The translations under genes and the position numbers were made by a program. From Rhizobium pisi (GTDB taxonomy: Bacteria; Pseudomonadota; Alphaproteobacteria; Rhizobiales; Rhizobiaceae), in the NCBI RefSeq assembly GCF_003938655.1, contig NZ_RJJT01000022.1, positions 1 to 64,000 of the forward strand: 64,000 nt of DNA. Direction: 5' to 3'. Below are positions 25,679-38,424 of this stretch, one piece after another; the stretch's first letter is position 1, and each line of letters opens with the position of its first letter. Under the pieces are notes generated by a model. That model had not been told where the DNA came from, ran no database searches, and worked only from the letters and a program-made list of their open reading frames with translations.

Positions 25679-26186
25679 ATGCTCAATGGACTGCCTTTAA
25701 TTTGCGGCTTTGCTTTTGCTCTGACGGCACTGTCAACCGGCGCAACTTGCGCACAAACGCTGGACGGTTTGCACGATTTCAAATTGGGCAGCTCGTTTGC
25801 CGATGCCCAGCGGAATGCGAGCGAAAAAAGGTTGGAGATTGAAGGAACTTTCGCCCTTCCTACCTGGCAATTGGCTCGTGGAAGGGTCGAATCTCGGTCT
25901 TTTCGTATGCGACGACAAAGTCGCCTCTATCCAACAGCATCGCGACGGCGGACTTCATGACTTCGCATTGATCGTGCAAGACTTTCGAATAGAATATGGC
26001 GAGCCGGCAACCACCATTGTGACATTTCCGGTTGGGCCGACATGGATATCGAATATCGACGTCAGATTCACTTCACCCTCGGGAGAAAGCGTCAACGTGC
26101 AGCTCAGCAGTACTGACGAAAAACTTGGCATTCATCTCAATTTCTTCAATGCGAACATGCAGTGCACGACGGAAACCAAGCCTTGA
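25679..26186 (+). pseudogene. Frameshifted exported protein, unknown family
   Basis: The first frame (from ATG 25679) encodes a signal peptide ending near TCAQT and a start DGLHDFKLGSSFADAQ. Its sense runs out near 25865 at PTWQL. A second frame, offset by one base, then carries coherent protein (LVEGSNLGLFVCDDKVAS and on to NMQCTTE, 26186). A single-base loss between about 25860 and 25880 would join the two. It is either a pseudogene or a sequencing error. The product would be an exported protein of about 165 residues. Confidence 0.7.
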
Positions 26187-26342
26187 GAGTGCACGACCGC
26201 TCTTGGCGTATAGGTGCAGTAATCTTACCCAAGCCGTGAGCTAAGCGCCCGCCAAATTATTCCAACTTCCGAACACACAGTTCGTTTCCCTTTTGTACTC
26301 TTCCCTCTTCCCTTTCGCGCTGACTCTCTCCATATTCCCGCC

Positions 26343-29324
<2,982 letters not shown>

Positions 29325-29846
29325 TTCTCCTCCCCACATCGGCCGTGAAATCAAACCTCGCTCGAATTAATTGATCCTCAGCTTTCTGCACCTGCGCTAT
29401 CTGTAATTGCTGCGGCGCAAAAAGGCCTGCAATCCAGGCATCAGCGACCCACCGAGCAACAGGATCGGAAGATGACTGAATGCCTTGGAGTGTCAACTGC
29501 GAAGCGGCGACACTTCCTTAGGCTGGGGTGGGACGCGTGACGGCAGGGAAAGAGTCTTTCCTGCTCAAGGACTTGAGCAGGCTGGATCTCTGTGACAGGC
29601 ACAGAGATGAGGGAGTGGATGGGGATCCATCCATCGACATCCCGCCTCTCACTGCAAATGGAAATTGCCGATCAGTTCCTCAAGCGACATCTTGACGAAT
29701 ATGCGTCCTCACACGAGCTCTCTCCGCCGGGGAATACTAGGTGTTCCAGGCCGCAAGAGTGTCAACAAAGCCTCAGTTGCACCCCAGCGGGAATGCCCGC
29801 ATCTGCGACTCGTGCTATAAATTCCTCGTCACCAGAAGGAGCCCGC
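29325..29846. other. Spacer with several hairpins
   Basis: No gene is supported in these 520 bp, although an open frame runs in from 29592. Local hairpins are visible near 29560-29581 (CCTGCTCAAGGACTTGAGCAGG is a 22-nt dyad; arms CCTGCTCAAG) and 29585-29607 (ATCTCTGTG arm). They may end the uvrB transcript. Confidence 0.5.
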
Positions 29847-30308
29847 ATGCGCCTGCCCGCCCTTGCCCTTGCTTTGTCCGCGCTGATCGCCTCTCCCGCT
29901 CTCGCCGAGACCTTCAAAACCCCGAAGGCCCTGCTGCAGGCGCTCTACAGCTTCGATCCCGAGAGCGCCGATGACGACGGCCCCTCGCCCTATTCGGCTT
30001 TCTTCTCCGACCATCTGAACAAGATACTGCAGGCCGATCTCGACAATACGGCGGAAGGGGATGTCGGGGCGATCGATTTCGATCCCGTCATTGCTGGACA
30101 GGATGGCGAGGCAAGCGACCTCAGGATCGGCCAGCCGATCCTGCTGAACGGCCGGGCCGAGCTTGAGGTGCAGTTTCGCAACGGCAAAAACGTGACGCTC
30201 TACTACACGCTGGTGAAGGAGCACGGCGGCTGGAAGGTGGAGGATATCGCCAACCAGCAGGGCGAGGCCCCCTGGAGTTTGAGTGCCTTGCTGGGCGATG
30301 AGGAGTAG
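29847..30308 (+). CDS. Exported protein, DUF3828-like
   Basis: A 153-residue protein with a signal peptide (ALALSALIASPALA, cleavage near residue 20). The mature domain (FKTPKALLQALYSF, DFDPVIAGQDGE, GGWKVEDIAN) resembles DUF3828, a periplasmic domain of unknown role. ATG 29847 follows AGAAGGAG and is preferred to the longer frame. Confidence 0.82.
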   Translation: MRLPALALALSALIASPALAETFKTPKALLQALYSFDPESADDDGPSPYSAFFSDHLNKILQADLDNTAEGDVGAIDFDPVIAGQDGEASDLRIGQPILLNGRAELEVQFRNGKNVTLYYTLVKEHGGWKVEDIANQQGEAPWSLSALLGDEE

Positions 30309-30417
30309 GCGGCGGTCAGGACCCTTTGCCATAGCGCCATGCGCCGACAGGCGGTGTGGCCCGCCTTCACCCCGCTGATCGGGAAGCGCCATGCCCGCTG
30401 AATGAAGGGAACCGCCC

Positions 30418-30803
30418 ATGCCGGAACTGCGCATCGACCCCTTCCCCTCCGCCGCCGAACTGAATGCTCTCATTCCGCCGCCTGGGGCAGCCCGCACAGC
30501 CGGGATTTCACCGCCATCCTCTCCCGCAGCCTCGCCCATATCGGCGCCTACCACGGCGACAGGCTCGTCGGCTTCGTCAACGTCGCCTGGGACGGCGGCA
30601 TCCATGCCTTCATCCTCGACACATCGGTCCATCCCGACATGAGAAGGCAAGGCATCGCCACGCGCATGATCCGCCAGGCGACGAACCTCGCCCGCGAACG
30701 CGGCGCCGAATGGCTGCATGTCGATTTCGAGCCGCACCTGACCGGCTTCTACCGCGCCTGCGGTTTCAGACCGACGGAAGCGGGCCTCATCAAGCTCGTG
30801 TAA
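30418..30803 (+). pseudogene. GNAT acetyltransferase with frameshift
   Basis: The N-terminus MPELRIDPFPSAAELNAL is in one frame from 30418. The rest, starting at AAWGSPHSRDF near 30478, is in another and contains the acetyl-CoA motif VHPDMRRQGIATRMI and FYRACGF. A one-base loss near 30470-30478 separates them. Intact, it would be a ~129-residue GNAT acetyltransferase. It could be a sequencing error, since the rest is well preserved. Confidence 0.75.
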
Positions 30804-31186
30804 GGCCCCCCGCGCAAGAAGCAGGGGCAGGTCGAAACCAACACCAACCCAAGATGGTGAGGCGAATGGTCGCGCGGCACGATACCGCTGGAGAACCGCT
30901 GAAAACACAATTTTCCCGAGAGCATCCCGGCCGAAAATGAAAAATAGTACTATTTAGGAGACCAAAGCACCGCTTTGAGTTCTCAAATTAAAATTGATTT
31001 CCCGAGTATTTCATCCTTAGTTTTTCATTAAAAAAGCAATGAAAAGACACAATTTTGCATTGAAAACTTAATCAGGGATTGGCATAGATCCCCAGGGGGT
31101 TGTCGTCCGTTGAAGCTGCAAGAACAGTTCTACTGAGGATTTCTCATTTTCATAGAATGCAACGCATCTTTTTGGAAAGTTTCAAT
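30804..31186. promoter_or_regulatory. AT-rich upstream region of the RTX genes
   Basis: No gene is seen. The sequence turns AT-rich after 30930. A perfect 14-bp palindrome AAATAGTACTATTT lies at 30942-30955, followed by a small dyad CAAAGC-N3-GCTTTG at 30963-30977. Both are candidate regulator sites for the gene at 31187. Confidence 0.5.
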
Positions 31187-34045
31187 ATGGCCTTGAATAT
31201 TCTGGACACGAACGGCGCAACGATTACCAAGACCGGCGCCGAATTCGAAGCTTACGACGTTATCCGGGACTCAGCCGCAAATCCTTCCTCACCTGTCACT
31301 CTGGTTGTCTCGGATTCCGGCGTTGCCGATCTGGCCGACGAGTTGGGTTCGGTCTCCGCGAGGGTGACGGGCTCAAGCAGCGGCAGCACGATCACGACGG
31401 GCGCAGGCAACGACACGCTGTTGGGCGGTGACGGCGCGGACACGCTGAACGGCGGCGCAGGCAACGACACGATCACTGGCGGCAGCGGCAACGACAAACT
31501 GATCGGCGGCGACGGTAACGACAGGATCACCGATGGTGGTTTTACCATCTTTCTGCCGGGACCTGACGGCTTCCAGCCGGAACTCATCAACATTGATGCC
31601 GGCGCAGGCAACGATGTCATAACCATCGAGAGATTCGCTTCACTGATTTCAGGAACAATCGATGGCGGCACCGGGATCGATACGCTGCAAGCCCAATCGC
31701 TCCAGGGCCTGACGATCACGAATGTCGAAATCCTTGAAACGGGGTTCTCGCAGGTTAACGGTTCGAGCGCGCAGTTCGAAAGCTTTGATAAGATCATTGG
31801 CGCGAACGATCCGTTTTTTGATTTTCGTCCCTCATTGGCGGTGACGGACAGCGCCCACCTCGATCTTTCCGACGAACTGGGAGCCAACGGCGCCTTCATC
31901 ACCGGCTATGACGGCGTTGACGCCAAGGCCGGCAGCGGCAACGATGAGTTTGCGGGCAGCGACGTCAACGACATTTTCGACGGCAATGGCGGCAACGACA
32001 TCATCAATGGCAATGGCGGCAATGACAAACTGACCGGCGGCGCCGGCAACGACACGATCGATGGCGGCGACGGCATCGACACCGCGGTCTTCTCAGGTAA
32101 CTTTGCCAACTATTCCCTGGCGATCGACAATGGCAGCCGTGTCGTGACGAGCGCGCTTGAGGGCCTGGATAAGCTGACAAACGTCGAATTCGCGCGCTTT
32201 GCCGATGGCCTCTACAATTTCGCCACCGAGACTTTCACCGTCAACGGTCCTGGGCCGGGTACTCCGCTGAATATCCTGGATACGCACGGCGCTACGATTA
32301 CCAAGACTGGTGCCGAGTTCGAAGCCTACGACGTCATCCGCGACTCCGAAATCAATCCTCTCGTCCCTGTCAAACTGGTCATCTCGGATTCGGGCACGGT
32401 GAACCTTGCTGACGAACTGGGCTCAGGCTCAGGAAATGTGACGGGCTCAAGCGGCGACGATGTGATCACGACGGGCGCAGGCAACGACCACATCGATGGC
32501 GGTGGCGGAAATGACACGCTGAACGGCGGCGCCGGAAACGATCAGCTTCGTGGCGGTGATGGCAATGACACGCTGAATGGCGGTGATGGCAATGACCTGC
32601 TCGCGGGCAGAGACGGCAATGATATTCTGAACGGCGGCGACGGCAATGACCAGATCGTGGGCAGCATCGGAAATGACGTCATCAGAGGCGGCGCGGGCAA
32701 CGATACGATCTCCGATGGTGGCGGCTTCGGCCATATCCCTGAGGTCTTCGACATCGATGCGGGCGATGGCAACGATGCCATCACCTTGGAGGGATTCATT
32801 CCACTGGTTTCCGGAACGATCGATGGCGGTGCCGGGATTGATAGTCTCGAAGCCTTCTCGCTCCAGGGCCTGACGATCAAGAACATTGAAATCCTTGAAA
32901 CGGCAGGATGGTCGGTTGCCGGTTCAAGCGCGCAATTCGAAAGCTTTGATAAGATCGTTTACTCGACCGATCCGTTCGCAAGCGGTTCTCACCCCTCATT
33001 GGCATTGACGGACAGCGCCCACCTCGATCTTTCCGATGAGTTGGGAGATCGCGGGGCTTTCGTCACCGGCTATGTCTCCGGCATTGACGTCAAGACCGGC
33101 AACGGCGACGACGAATTTACCGGCACCGACGGCAACGACATTTTCGACGGCAGCGGCGGCAACGACATCATCAATGGCAAGGCCGGCAATGACAAATTGA
33201 TCGGCGGCGCCGGAAACGACACCATCAATGGTGGCGCCGGCATCGACACCGCAATCTTCTCCGGCAATTTCGCCAATTATTCCTTCGCATTGAACAACGG
33301 CGATCATATCCTGACGAGCGCTGGGGAAGGAACGGACACGCTGACAGACGTCGAATTCGCGCGCTTTGCCGATGGCGTCTATGACTTCGCCAAGGGAACT
33401 TTCAAGCCCGATAGCAGCAACAGCGCGCCGACCGATATCCAGCTGTCGAAAACCGCCCTCTCCGAGAACACCCCGCTCTGGACGACGGTCGGCCTGCTCA
33501 GCGCCAAGGATGCCGATGGCGACGCCCTTACCTACACACTGCTCGACGGGGCCGGCGACCACTTCCGGCTGAAGGGCAACCGCATTGTCACCTCGAAGGC
33601 TCTCGACTACGAGACCGACAAGTCGCACACGATCAAGGTCGCCGTCTCCGACGGCAAGGTCACGGTCGAAAAGGACATCACGATCAACGTCATCGACGTC
33701 AACGAAGCGCCCGTCAACAAGGCGCCGATCAACCTCGCCTTCTCCCGTACGTCGATCTCCGAGAATGTCGCGATCGGCACTGCGGTCGGCCTTCTCTCGG
33801 CGATCGATCCGGAAGGCGGCGTCGTGAAGTGGCGGCTGACGGATGATGCCGACGGCGTCTTCAAGCTCGTCGGCAACAAGATCCAGACGACGGCAGCGAT
33901 CGATTACGAAAGCACCCACAGCCTGACCTTCACTGCCGAAGCCTATGACGCGGCCGGAAACGCCACAAGCCACGATTTCACGCTCGCCGTGAAGGACGTC
34001 TTCGAACCGTCCTTCTCCGCGCTGTCGCATGAAGCGCTGATCTGA
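31187..34045 (+). CDS. RTX/cadherin-like secreted protein 1
   Basis: A 952-residue secreted calcium-binding protein. It has two copies of an N-terminal module (NILDTNGATITKTGAEFEAY, near residues 3 and 362), each leading into RTX nonapeptides of the GGXGNDXL type. A separate spacer unit with VEILET and SSAQFESFDKI occurs twice. Two cadherin-like domains follow (SAPTDIQLSKTALSEN and later NLAFSRTSISEN). The C-terminus FEPSFSALSHEALI is hydrophobic, as in type I secretion substrates. Probable role: adhesion or biofilm matrix, like rhizobial Rap proteins. It starts at ATG 31187, after GGAAAG. No secretion genes are adjacent. Confidence 0.85.
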   Translation: MALNILDTNGATITKTGAEFEAYDVIRDSAANPSSPVTLVVSDSGVADLADELGSVSARVTGSSSGSTITTGAGNDTLLGGDGADTLNGGAGNDTITGGSGNDKLIGGDGNDRITDGGFTIFLPGPDGFQPELINIDAGAGNDVITIERFASLISGTIDGGTGIDTLQAQSLQGLTITNVEILETGFSQVNGSSAQFESFDKIIGANDPFFDFRPSLAVTDSAHLDLSDELGANGAFITGYDGVDAKAGSGNDEFAGSDVNDIFDGNGGNDIINGNGGNDKLTGGAGNDTIDGGDGIDTAVFSGNFANYSLAIDNGSRVVTSALEGLDKLTNVEFARFADGLYNFATETFTVNGPGPGTPLNILDTHGATITKTGAEFEAYDVIRDSEINPLVPVKLVISDSGTVNLADELGSGSGNVTGSSGDDVITTGAGNDHIDGGGGNDTLNGGAGNDQLRGGDGNDTLNGGDGNDLLAGRDGNDILNGGDGNDQIVGSIGNDVIRGGAGNDTISDGGGFGHIPEVFDIDAGDGNDAITLEGFIPLVSGTIDGGAGIDSLEAFSLQGLTIKNIEILETAGWSVAGSSAQFESFDKIVYSTDPFASGSHPSLALTDSAHLDLSDELGDRGAFVTGYVSGIDVKTGNGDDEFTGTDGNDIFDGSGGNDIINGKAGNDKLIGGAGNDTINGGAGIDTAIFSGNFANYSFALNNGDHILTSAGEGTDTLTDVEFARFADGVYDFAKGTFKPDSSNSAPTDIQLSKTALSENTPLWTTVGLLSAKDADGDALTYTLLDGAGDHFRLKGNRIVTSKALDYETDKSHTIKVAVSDGKVTVEKDITINVIDVNEAPVNKAPINLAFSRTSISENVAIGTAVGLLSAIDPEGGVVKWRLTDDADGVFKLVGNKIQTTAAIDYESTHSLTFTAEAYDAAGNATSHDFTLAVKDVFEPSFSALSHEALI

Positions 34046-34061
34046 TCGCGACGTGATTGCC

Positions 34062-34083
34062 GCCGACGCAGAGATGCGTCGGC
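34062..34083. terminator. Hairpin between the two RTX genes
   Basis: A perfect 9-bp stem GCCGACGCA / TGCGTCGGC around a GAGA loop. The equivalent hairpin lies after the second gene (36899-36920), so the hairpin was duplicated with the gene. There is no T run. Confidence 0.55.
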
Positions 34084-34110
34084 AAAGCGCACCTTTTTGA
34101 AAGTTTCCAT

Positions 34111-36846
34111 ATGGCCTTGAATATTCTCGACACGAACGGCGCCACAGTCACCAAGACCGGTGCCGAGTTCGAAGCTTACGACGTTATCCGGGACTCAGCC
34201 GCCAACCCTTCCTCGCCTGTCACTCTGGTTGTCTCCGGCTCCGGCGTGGCGGACCTTGCCGATGAACTTGGATCGGTTTCCGCAAACGTGACGGGCTCGA
34301 GCAGCGCCAATGCGATCACGACAGGTGCGGGTAACGACACCATCAACGGCGGCGCTGGTAATGACACACTAAACGGCGGCGACGGTAATGACCTGATCTT
34401 GGGCGGCGGCGGTAATGACGTCATCAAGGGCGGCGCGGGTAACGATACGATTGCCGATGGCGATTACTTTTCTAACGTCGCTGAAGTCTTCAATATTGAT
34501 GCCGGCATTGGCAACGATACCGTGATTTTGGAAAAGGGGCCCTTCGTCCAGATATCCGGAACAGTCGACGGCGGCGCCGGCACCGACACGCTGCAGACCG
34601 AAGATATGACGGGCCTGACGATCAAGAATTTCGAGATTCTCGAAACAGGGTCAAACGGTGTTACGGGATCGTCCGCGCAACTCGAAAGCTTCGACAAGAT
34701 CACCACCACCTCCCAACTTGGCCTCTACCTGCATTTGGCGGACAGCGGCCATGTCGACCTCTCCGAAGAGCTGATAGCCGATCGGGTCTTCATCTATGGC
34801 GCTCTTAACACTTCCGGTATCGACGTCACGACTGGAAGCACGCGAGACTACTTCGCCGGGACCGCCGGCAACGACATCATCGACACCGGCGCCGGCGACG
34901 ACATCATCTATGGCAATGATGGAAATGACATCATCAGGAGCGGCACGGGCAACGACACGATCACCGATGGTAAGCTCTTCGGATCTTCCCCTGAGACCTT
35001 CGACATAAATGCTGGCGACGGCGCAGATACCATAACCGTGCAGACCGACACTCATGTGCTTTCCGGAACAATCGATGGCGGTTCTGGAATTGATATTCTG
35101 CGAGCCCCCTGGCTGCAGGGCCTGACGATCAAGAATATCGAAATCCTTGAAACGGCGGGATCGATGGTTGCCGGTTCGTCCGCGCAGTTCGAAAGCTTCG
35201 ACAAGATCGTCTTCTCGAACAGCCCCAGCGACCAGAACTCTGGCCTCGGTCTGATGTTGACGGACAGCGCCCATGTCGATCTTTCCGACGAACTGGCAAG
35301 CCGTGGGGCCTACATCACCGGCAGCGCCTCCGGTATCGACGTGACGACGGGCGGCGGCAACGACCACTTGGAGGGAACCGCCGGCAACGATATTTTCGAT
35401 GGTGGCGCAGGCAACGACGTGATCAACGGCTATGCCGGCAATGACAAGTTGACCGGCGGCGCAGGAAACGACCAGATCTTCGGCGGCACCGGAAACGACG
35501 TCATCAAGGGTGGAGCGGGCGACGACAAGATCACCGACGGCGATAATGTTTCCACCGCCCCCGAGACCTTCGATATTGACGCCGGCGATGGCAATGATGC
35601 CATCAACCTGCAGACGCATTCTTCCGCGATTTCCGGAGTGATCGACGGCGGCGCCGGCACGGATACGCTGCGGGTCATCGAGCCGACCTTGGGTCCTGGC
35701 AATGAATTCATCGGGCTTGCCGGCCTGACGATCAAGAACGTCGAAATTCTTGAAACGGCGGGAGCCGAGGTTCTCGCTTCGGCCGCCCAGTTCGAAAGCT
35801 TCGACAAGATCGTCAAATACGACAAGCCAGGCTATGAGAACGATGTCCTCGCGCTGACATTGACGGATAGCGCCCATGCCGACCTCTCCGACGAGCTGGC
35901 AAACCGCCACGTCGACATTTTCGGCACCGCCTTCGGCATCGACGTCAAGACCGGCGCCGGCAACGACTATTTCTTTGGCACCGGCGGCAACGACACGTTC
36001 GAAGGTGGCGCCGGCAACGACGTGCTCCTTGGCGGCGCCGGCGTCGACACGGCCGTTTTCTCCGGAAACTTCGCCAACTACTCCTTCGCGACCAGCAATG
36101 GCGATCGCATCCTGACGAGCGCCAAGGAGGGCACGGATACGCTGCGTGACATAGAAATCGCCCGTTTCGCCGATGGTATCTATGACTTTGCCAAGGGAAC
36201 CTTCACGCCCAACGTCAGCAACAGCGCGCCCACCAATATCCAGCTTTCGAAAACCTCCCTGTTGGAGAGCACACCGCTCTGGACCACGGTCGGCCTGCTG
36301 AGCGCCAAGGATGCCGATGGCGACGCCCTCACCTACACGCTGCTCGATGGCGCCGGCGATCACTTCCGGCTCAACGGCAACCGCATCGTCACCTCGAAGG
36401 CTTTGGATTACGAGACCGACAAGTCGCACACGATCAAGGTCGCCGTTTCCGACGGCAAGGTCACCGTCGAAAAGGACTTCACGATCAACGTGCTCGACGT
36501 CAACGAAGCCCCGGTCAACAAGGCGCCGATCAACCTCGCTTTCTCCCGCGCGTCGATCTCCGAGAATGTCGCCATCGGCACCGCAGTCGGTCTTCTCTCG
36601 GCCGTCGATCCGGAAGGCGGCGTCGTGAAGTGGCGGCTGACGGATGATGCGGACGGCATCTTCAAGCTCGTCGGCAACAAGATCCAGACGAAGGCTGCAA
36701 TCGACTACGAAAGCACCCATAGCCTGACATTCACCGCCGAAGCCTATGACGCGGCCGGAAACGCCACCAGCCACGATTTCACGCTCGCCGTGAAGGACGT
36801 CTTCGAACCGTCGTTCTCGAGCTTGTCGCATGAGGCTTTGATCTAG
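34111..36846 (+). CDS. RTX/cadherin-like secreted protein 2
   Basis: A 911-residue tandem paralogue of the preceding protein. The first ~60 residues and the last ~230 are nearly the same, including the cadherin-like domains and the FEPSFSSLSHEALI end. It has one N-terminal module, three VEILET/SSAQFESFDKI-type spacer units and several blocks of GGXGNDXI nonapeptides. Even the ribosome site (TTTTTGAAAGTTTCCAT) was copied from gene 1. It should bind calcium outside the cell and leave by a type I exporter such as PrsDE. It probably arose by tandem duplication with later divergence of the middle. Confidence 0.85.
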   Translation: MALNILDTNGATVTKTGAEFEAYDVIRDSAANPSSPVTLVVSGSGVADLADELGSVSANVTGSSSANAITTGAGNDTINGGAGNDTLNGGDGNDLILGGGGNDVIKGGAGNDTIADGDYFSNVAEVFNIDAGIGNDTVILEKGPFVQISGTVDGGAGTDTLQTEDMTGLTIKNFEILETGSNGVTGSSAQLESFDKITTTSQLGLYLHLADSGHVDLSEELIADRVFIYGALNTSGIDVTTGSTRDYFAGTAGNDIIDTGAGDDIIYGNDGNDIIRSGTGNDTITDGKLFGSSPETFDINAGDGADTITVQTDTHVLSGTIDGGSGIDILRAPWLQGLTIKNIEILETAGSMVAGSSAQFESFDKIVFSNSPSDQNSGLGLMLTDSAHVDLSDELASRGAYITGSASGIDVTTGGGNDHLEGTAGNDIFDGGAGNDVINGYAGNDKLTGGAGNDQIFGGTGNDVIKGGAGDDKITDGDNVSTAPETFDIDAGDGNDAINLQTHSSAISGVIDGGAGTDTLRVIEPTLGPGNEFIGLAGLTIKNVEILETAGAEVLASAAQFESFDKIVKYDKPGYENDVLALTLTDSAHADLSDELANRHVDIFGTAFGIDVKTGAGNDYFFGTGGNDTFEGGAGNDVLLGGAGVDTAVFSGNFANYSFATSNGDRILTSAKEGTDTLRDIEIARFADGIYDFAKGTFTPNVSNSAPTNIQLSKTSLLESTPLWTTVGLLSAKDADGDALTYTLLDGAGDHFRLNGNRIVTSKALDYETDKSHTIKVAVSDGKVTVEKDFTINVLDVNEAPVNKAPINLAFSRASISENVAIGTAVGLLSAVDPEGGVVKWRLTDDADGIFKLVGNKIQTKAAIDYESTHSLTFTAEAYDAAGNATSHDFTLAVKDVFEPSFSSLSHEALI

Positions 36847-36853
36847 GCCATCC

Positions 36854-36882
36854 CGCGCAAAACCATGCAGTGGTTTTGCGCG
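36854..36882. terminator. Hairpin after the second RTX gene
   Basis: A perfect 12-bp stem CGCGCAAAACCA / TGGTTTTGCGCG with a 5-nt loop, 8 nt after the stop. It has no strong T run. A further hairpin at 36899-36920 matches the one after the first gene. Confidence 0.6.
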
Positions 36883-37262
36883 ACAGGCGTCGATTCCCCC
36901 GGACGCAGACATGCGTCCGGAGTGGTTTGAGAGACAGGCCGACGGCAAGAGGCGCCGGCGCTCTCCGCTTCGAGTGAGTGCCAGTGCTTCGACTCCAGCC
37001 TGTGGATTCTGCGCCTCGGCATGAACAGGTGCTGCGCCCCAACCGCGGAATTCCCACCATCCGCTCGGATATCCGCAAGGTTAAAACTGTCTAAAGCCCT
37101 GCCGGGATTTCACCGACATTGAACAACACTCCTGCTGACGGCCGCGTCCTGCGGTTGCCGTGCTGCAAGAGCGGAACCGATTCTTTGAGGCGGCCCTCCG
37201 GCTCATGGAAAGGCGGAAATGCACGGTGCGGGTTGTCGGCTTGAACGCCGAAGGGATAAGTC
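36883..37262. other. Gene-free spacer
   Basis: Beyond the hairpin at 36899-36920 nothing is recognised in these 380 bp. The small membrane-protein gene starts at its right end. Confidence 0.5.
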
Positions 37263-37562
37263 ATGCTCATGATTATATTTATATTCGGCCTTTCGATCGT
37301 CGTTTCGCAGCTCATCTGCACGCGGTTGCCGAGCGGCTTCCTCTATTCCCTGCTCGCCTGGCTTTGCACCGTCGTTACCGCCTTAGCCGCCACTGTCATG
37401 GCGTTCTTTGCCCTCTATTTCGCAGGCCCTGTGGCCGTTGCGCCCAACGAACTCGTGGCATCGTCGGCGATCAATTTCACGGAAGCGTTCCTGCTCTCAC
37501 CGTTCGTGGTCTGGTTCCTGCGCCGAAAGGTGCGCAAGCAGGCCACCGCGCCAGAGGCATGA
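37263..37562 (+). CDS. Small hypothetical membrane protein
   Basis: A 99-residue protein with hydrophobic stretches near residues 3-22, 26-55 and 66-85 and a basic tail (RRKVRKQ). I recognise no family. A plausible AAGGGAT site precedes the ATG. No operon partner is seen. Confidence 0.55.
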   Translation: MLMIIFIFGLSIVVSQLICTRLPSGFLYSLLAWLCTVVTALAATVMAFFALYFAGPVAVAPNELVASSAINFTEAFLLSPFVVWFLRRKVRKQATAPEA

Positions 37563-38027
37563 CGAAGGCGGCCTCCAAGGGTTGTCGGCGGCGTTGCACC
37601 GCCACCAGGACTACTTCTGGGAGAATCCAGGCCGGCTATCGAAATCGCCCGCGTCGTCTCGTTCCGGCACAGGATCCCGATATGGCACAGCCATGCAACT
37701 GTCTGCTAACTTTTCGTCAAGTACCTGAATCTTCGGCATTTCCCGTCATAATTGCGGCCATGCCGCAATAAAGTGGCTTGCTTTTTGCCCGAAATGCTGG
37801 CACCAATCCAAGTACTCGGGCATTTGCATGCCGGTGACTGGACCGATGTGGTAATCCCTTCCGTGACGGAGGGCGCGCGGGAATACCCGCCTACGTAGAC
37901 GTTCTTTCCCCGTACGTGACTTCTCCGACTGACCCTTCGTCCCAGACGACCGGGGCGAAAGCTAAAGCCGTCCGCTTCCTCTCGGGGGCGCGGATACTAC
38001 ACAGACTAAGGGAAAAGGACTATCCCA
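37563..38027 (+). promoter_or_regulatory. Long leader region of the cold-shock gene
   Basis: No gene is supported. The last ~150 bp before the cold-shock ATG form a GC-rich region with small dyads (for example around 37883-37893, CGGGAATACCCG). cspA-type mRNAs normally have long structured leaders that control translation by temperature, so this stretch is the probable 5' UTR. AAGGGAAAAGGA is the likely ribosome site. Confidence 0.5.
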
Positions 38028-38240
38028 ATGGCCACCAAGGGCACCGTAAAATTCTTCAACCAGGACAAGGGTTTTGGTTTCATCACGCCGGACGGCGGCG
38101 CAAAGGACGTTTTCGTCCACATCTCCGCGCTGCAGGCTTCTGGCATCCAGTCGCTGCGCGAAGGCCAGCAGGTCACCTTCGACACCGAGCCGGATCGCAT
38201 GGGCAAGGGCCCGAAGGCTGTCAACATCTCGGCTTCGTAA
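38028..38240 (+). CDS. cspA: Cold-shock protein, CspA family
   Basis: A 70-residue single cold-shock domain with RNP1 KGFGFI and RNP2 VFVHIS. It binds single-stranded RNA/DNA and acts as an RNA chaperone. The length and motifs are normal. The gene is monocistronic, with a long leader and a hairpin terminator. Confidence 0.95.
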   Translation: MATKGTVKFFNQDKGFGFITPDGGAKDVFVHISALQASGIQSLREGQQVTFDTEPDRMGKGPKAVNISAS

Positions 38241-38266
38241 GTCCGACTTCCGCTTCGGCGGCATGG

Positions 38267-38298
38267 ACGGCGCTCCGCAAGGGGCGCCGTTTCTGTTT
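38267..38298 (+). terminator. Terminator of the cold-shock gene
   Basis: The stem ACGGCGCTCC / GGGGCGCCGT (one wobble pair) with a GCAA loop is followed by TTTCTGTTT, 26 nt after the stop. Confidence 0.75.
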
Positions 38299-38424
38299 GT
38301 GGCGCGGCCGTTTGTCGATCGCACAGCCAAGTGTTATATGCGCGTTTGATGGATAATTCCGCTGGCGCAGCGGTGCAGCGCCCGCATTGGAACGCCATGA
38401 AAGCAAGGAACAACGGAAACGTCG

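Noticed and set aside
29592..29846. N-terminal extension of the DUF3828-like protein
   Set aside because: A signal peptide and ribosome site at 29847 mark the real start; the extension is hairpin-rich.
34651..36948. 765-codon minus-strand ORF opposite the second RTX gene
   Set aside because: It mirrors the repeats of the RTX gene and has no family motifs; composition shadow.
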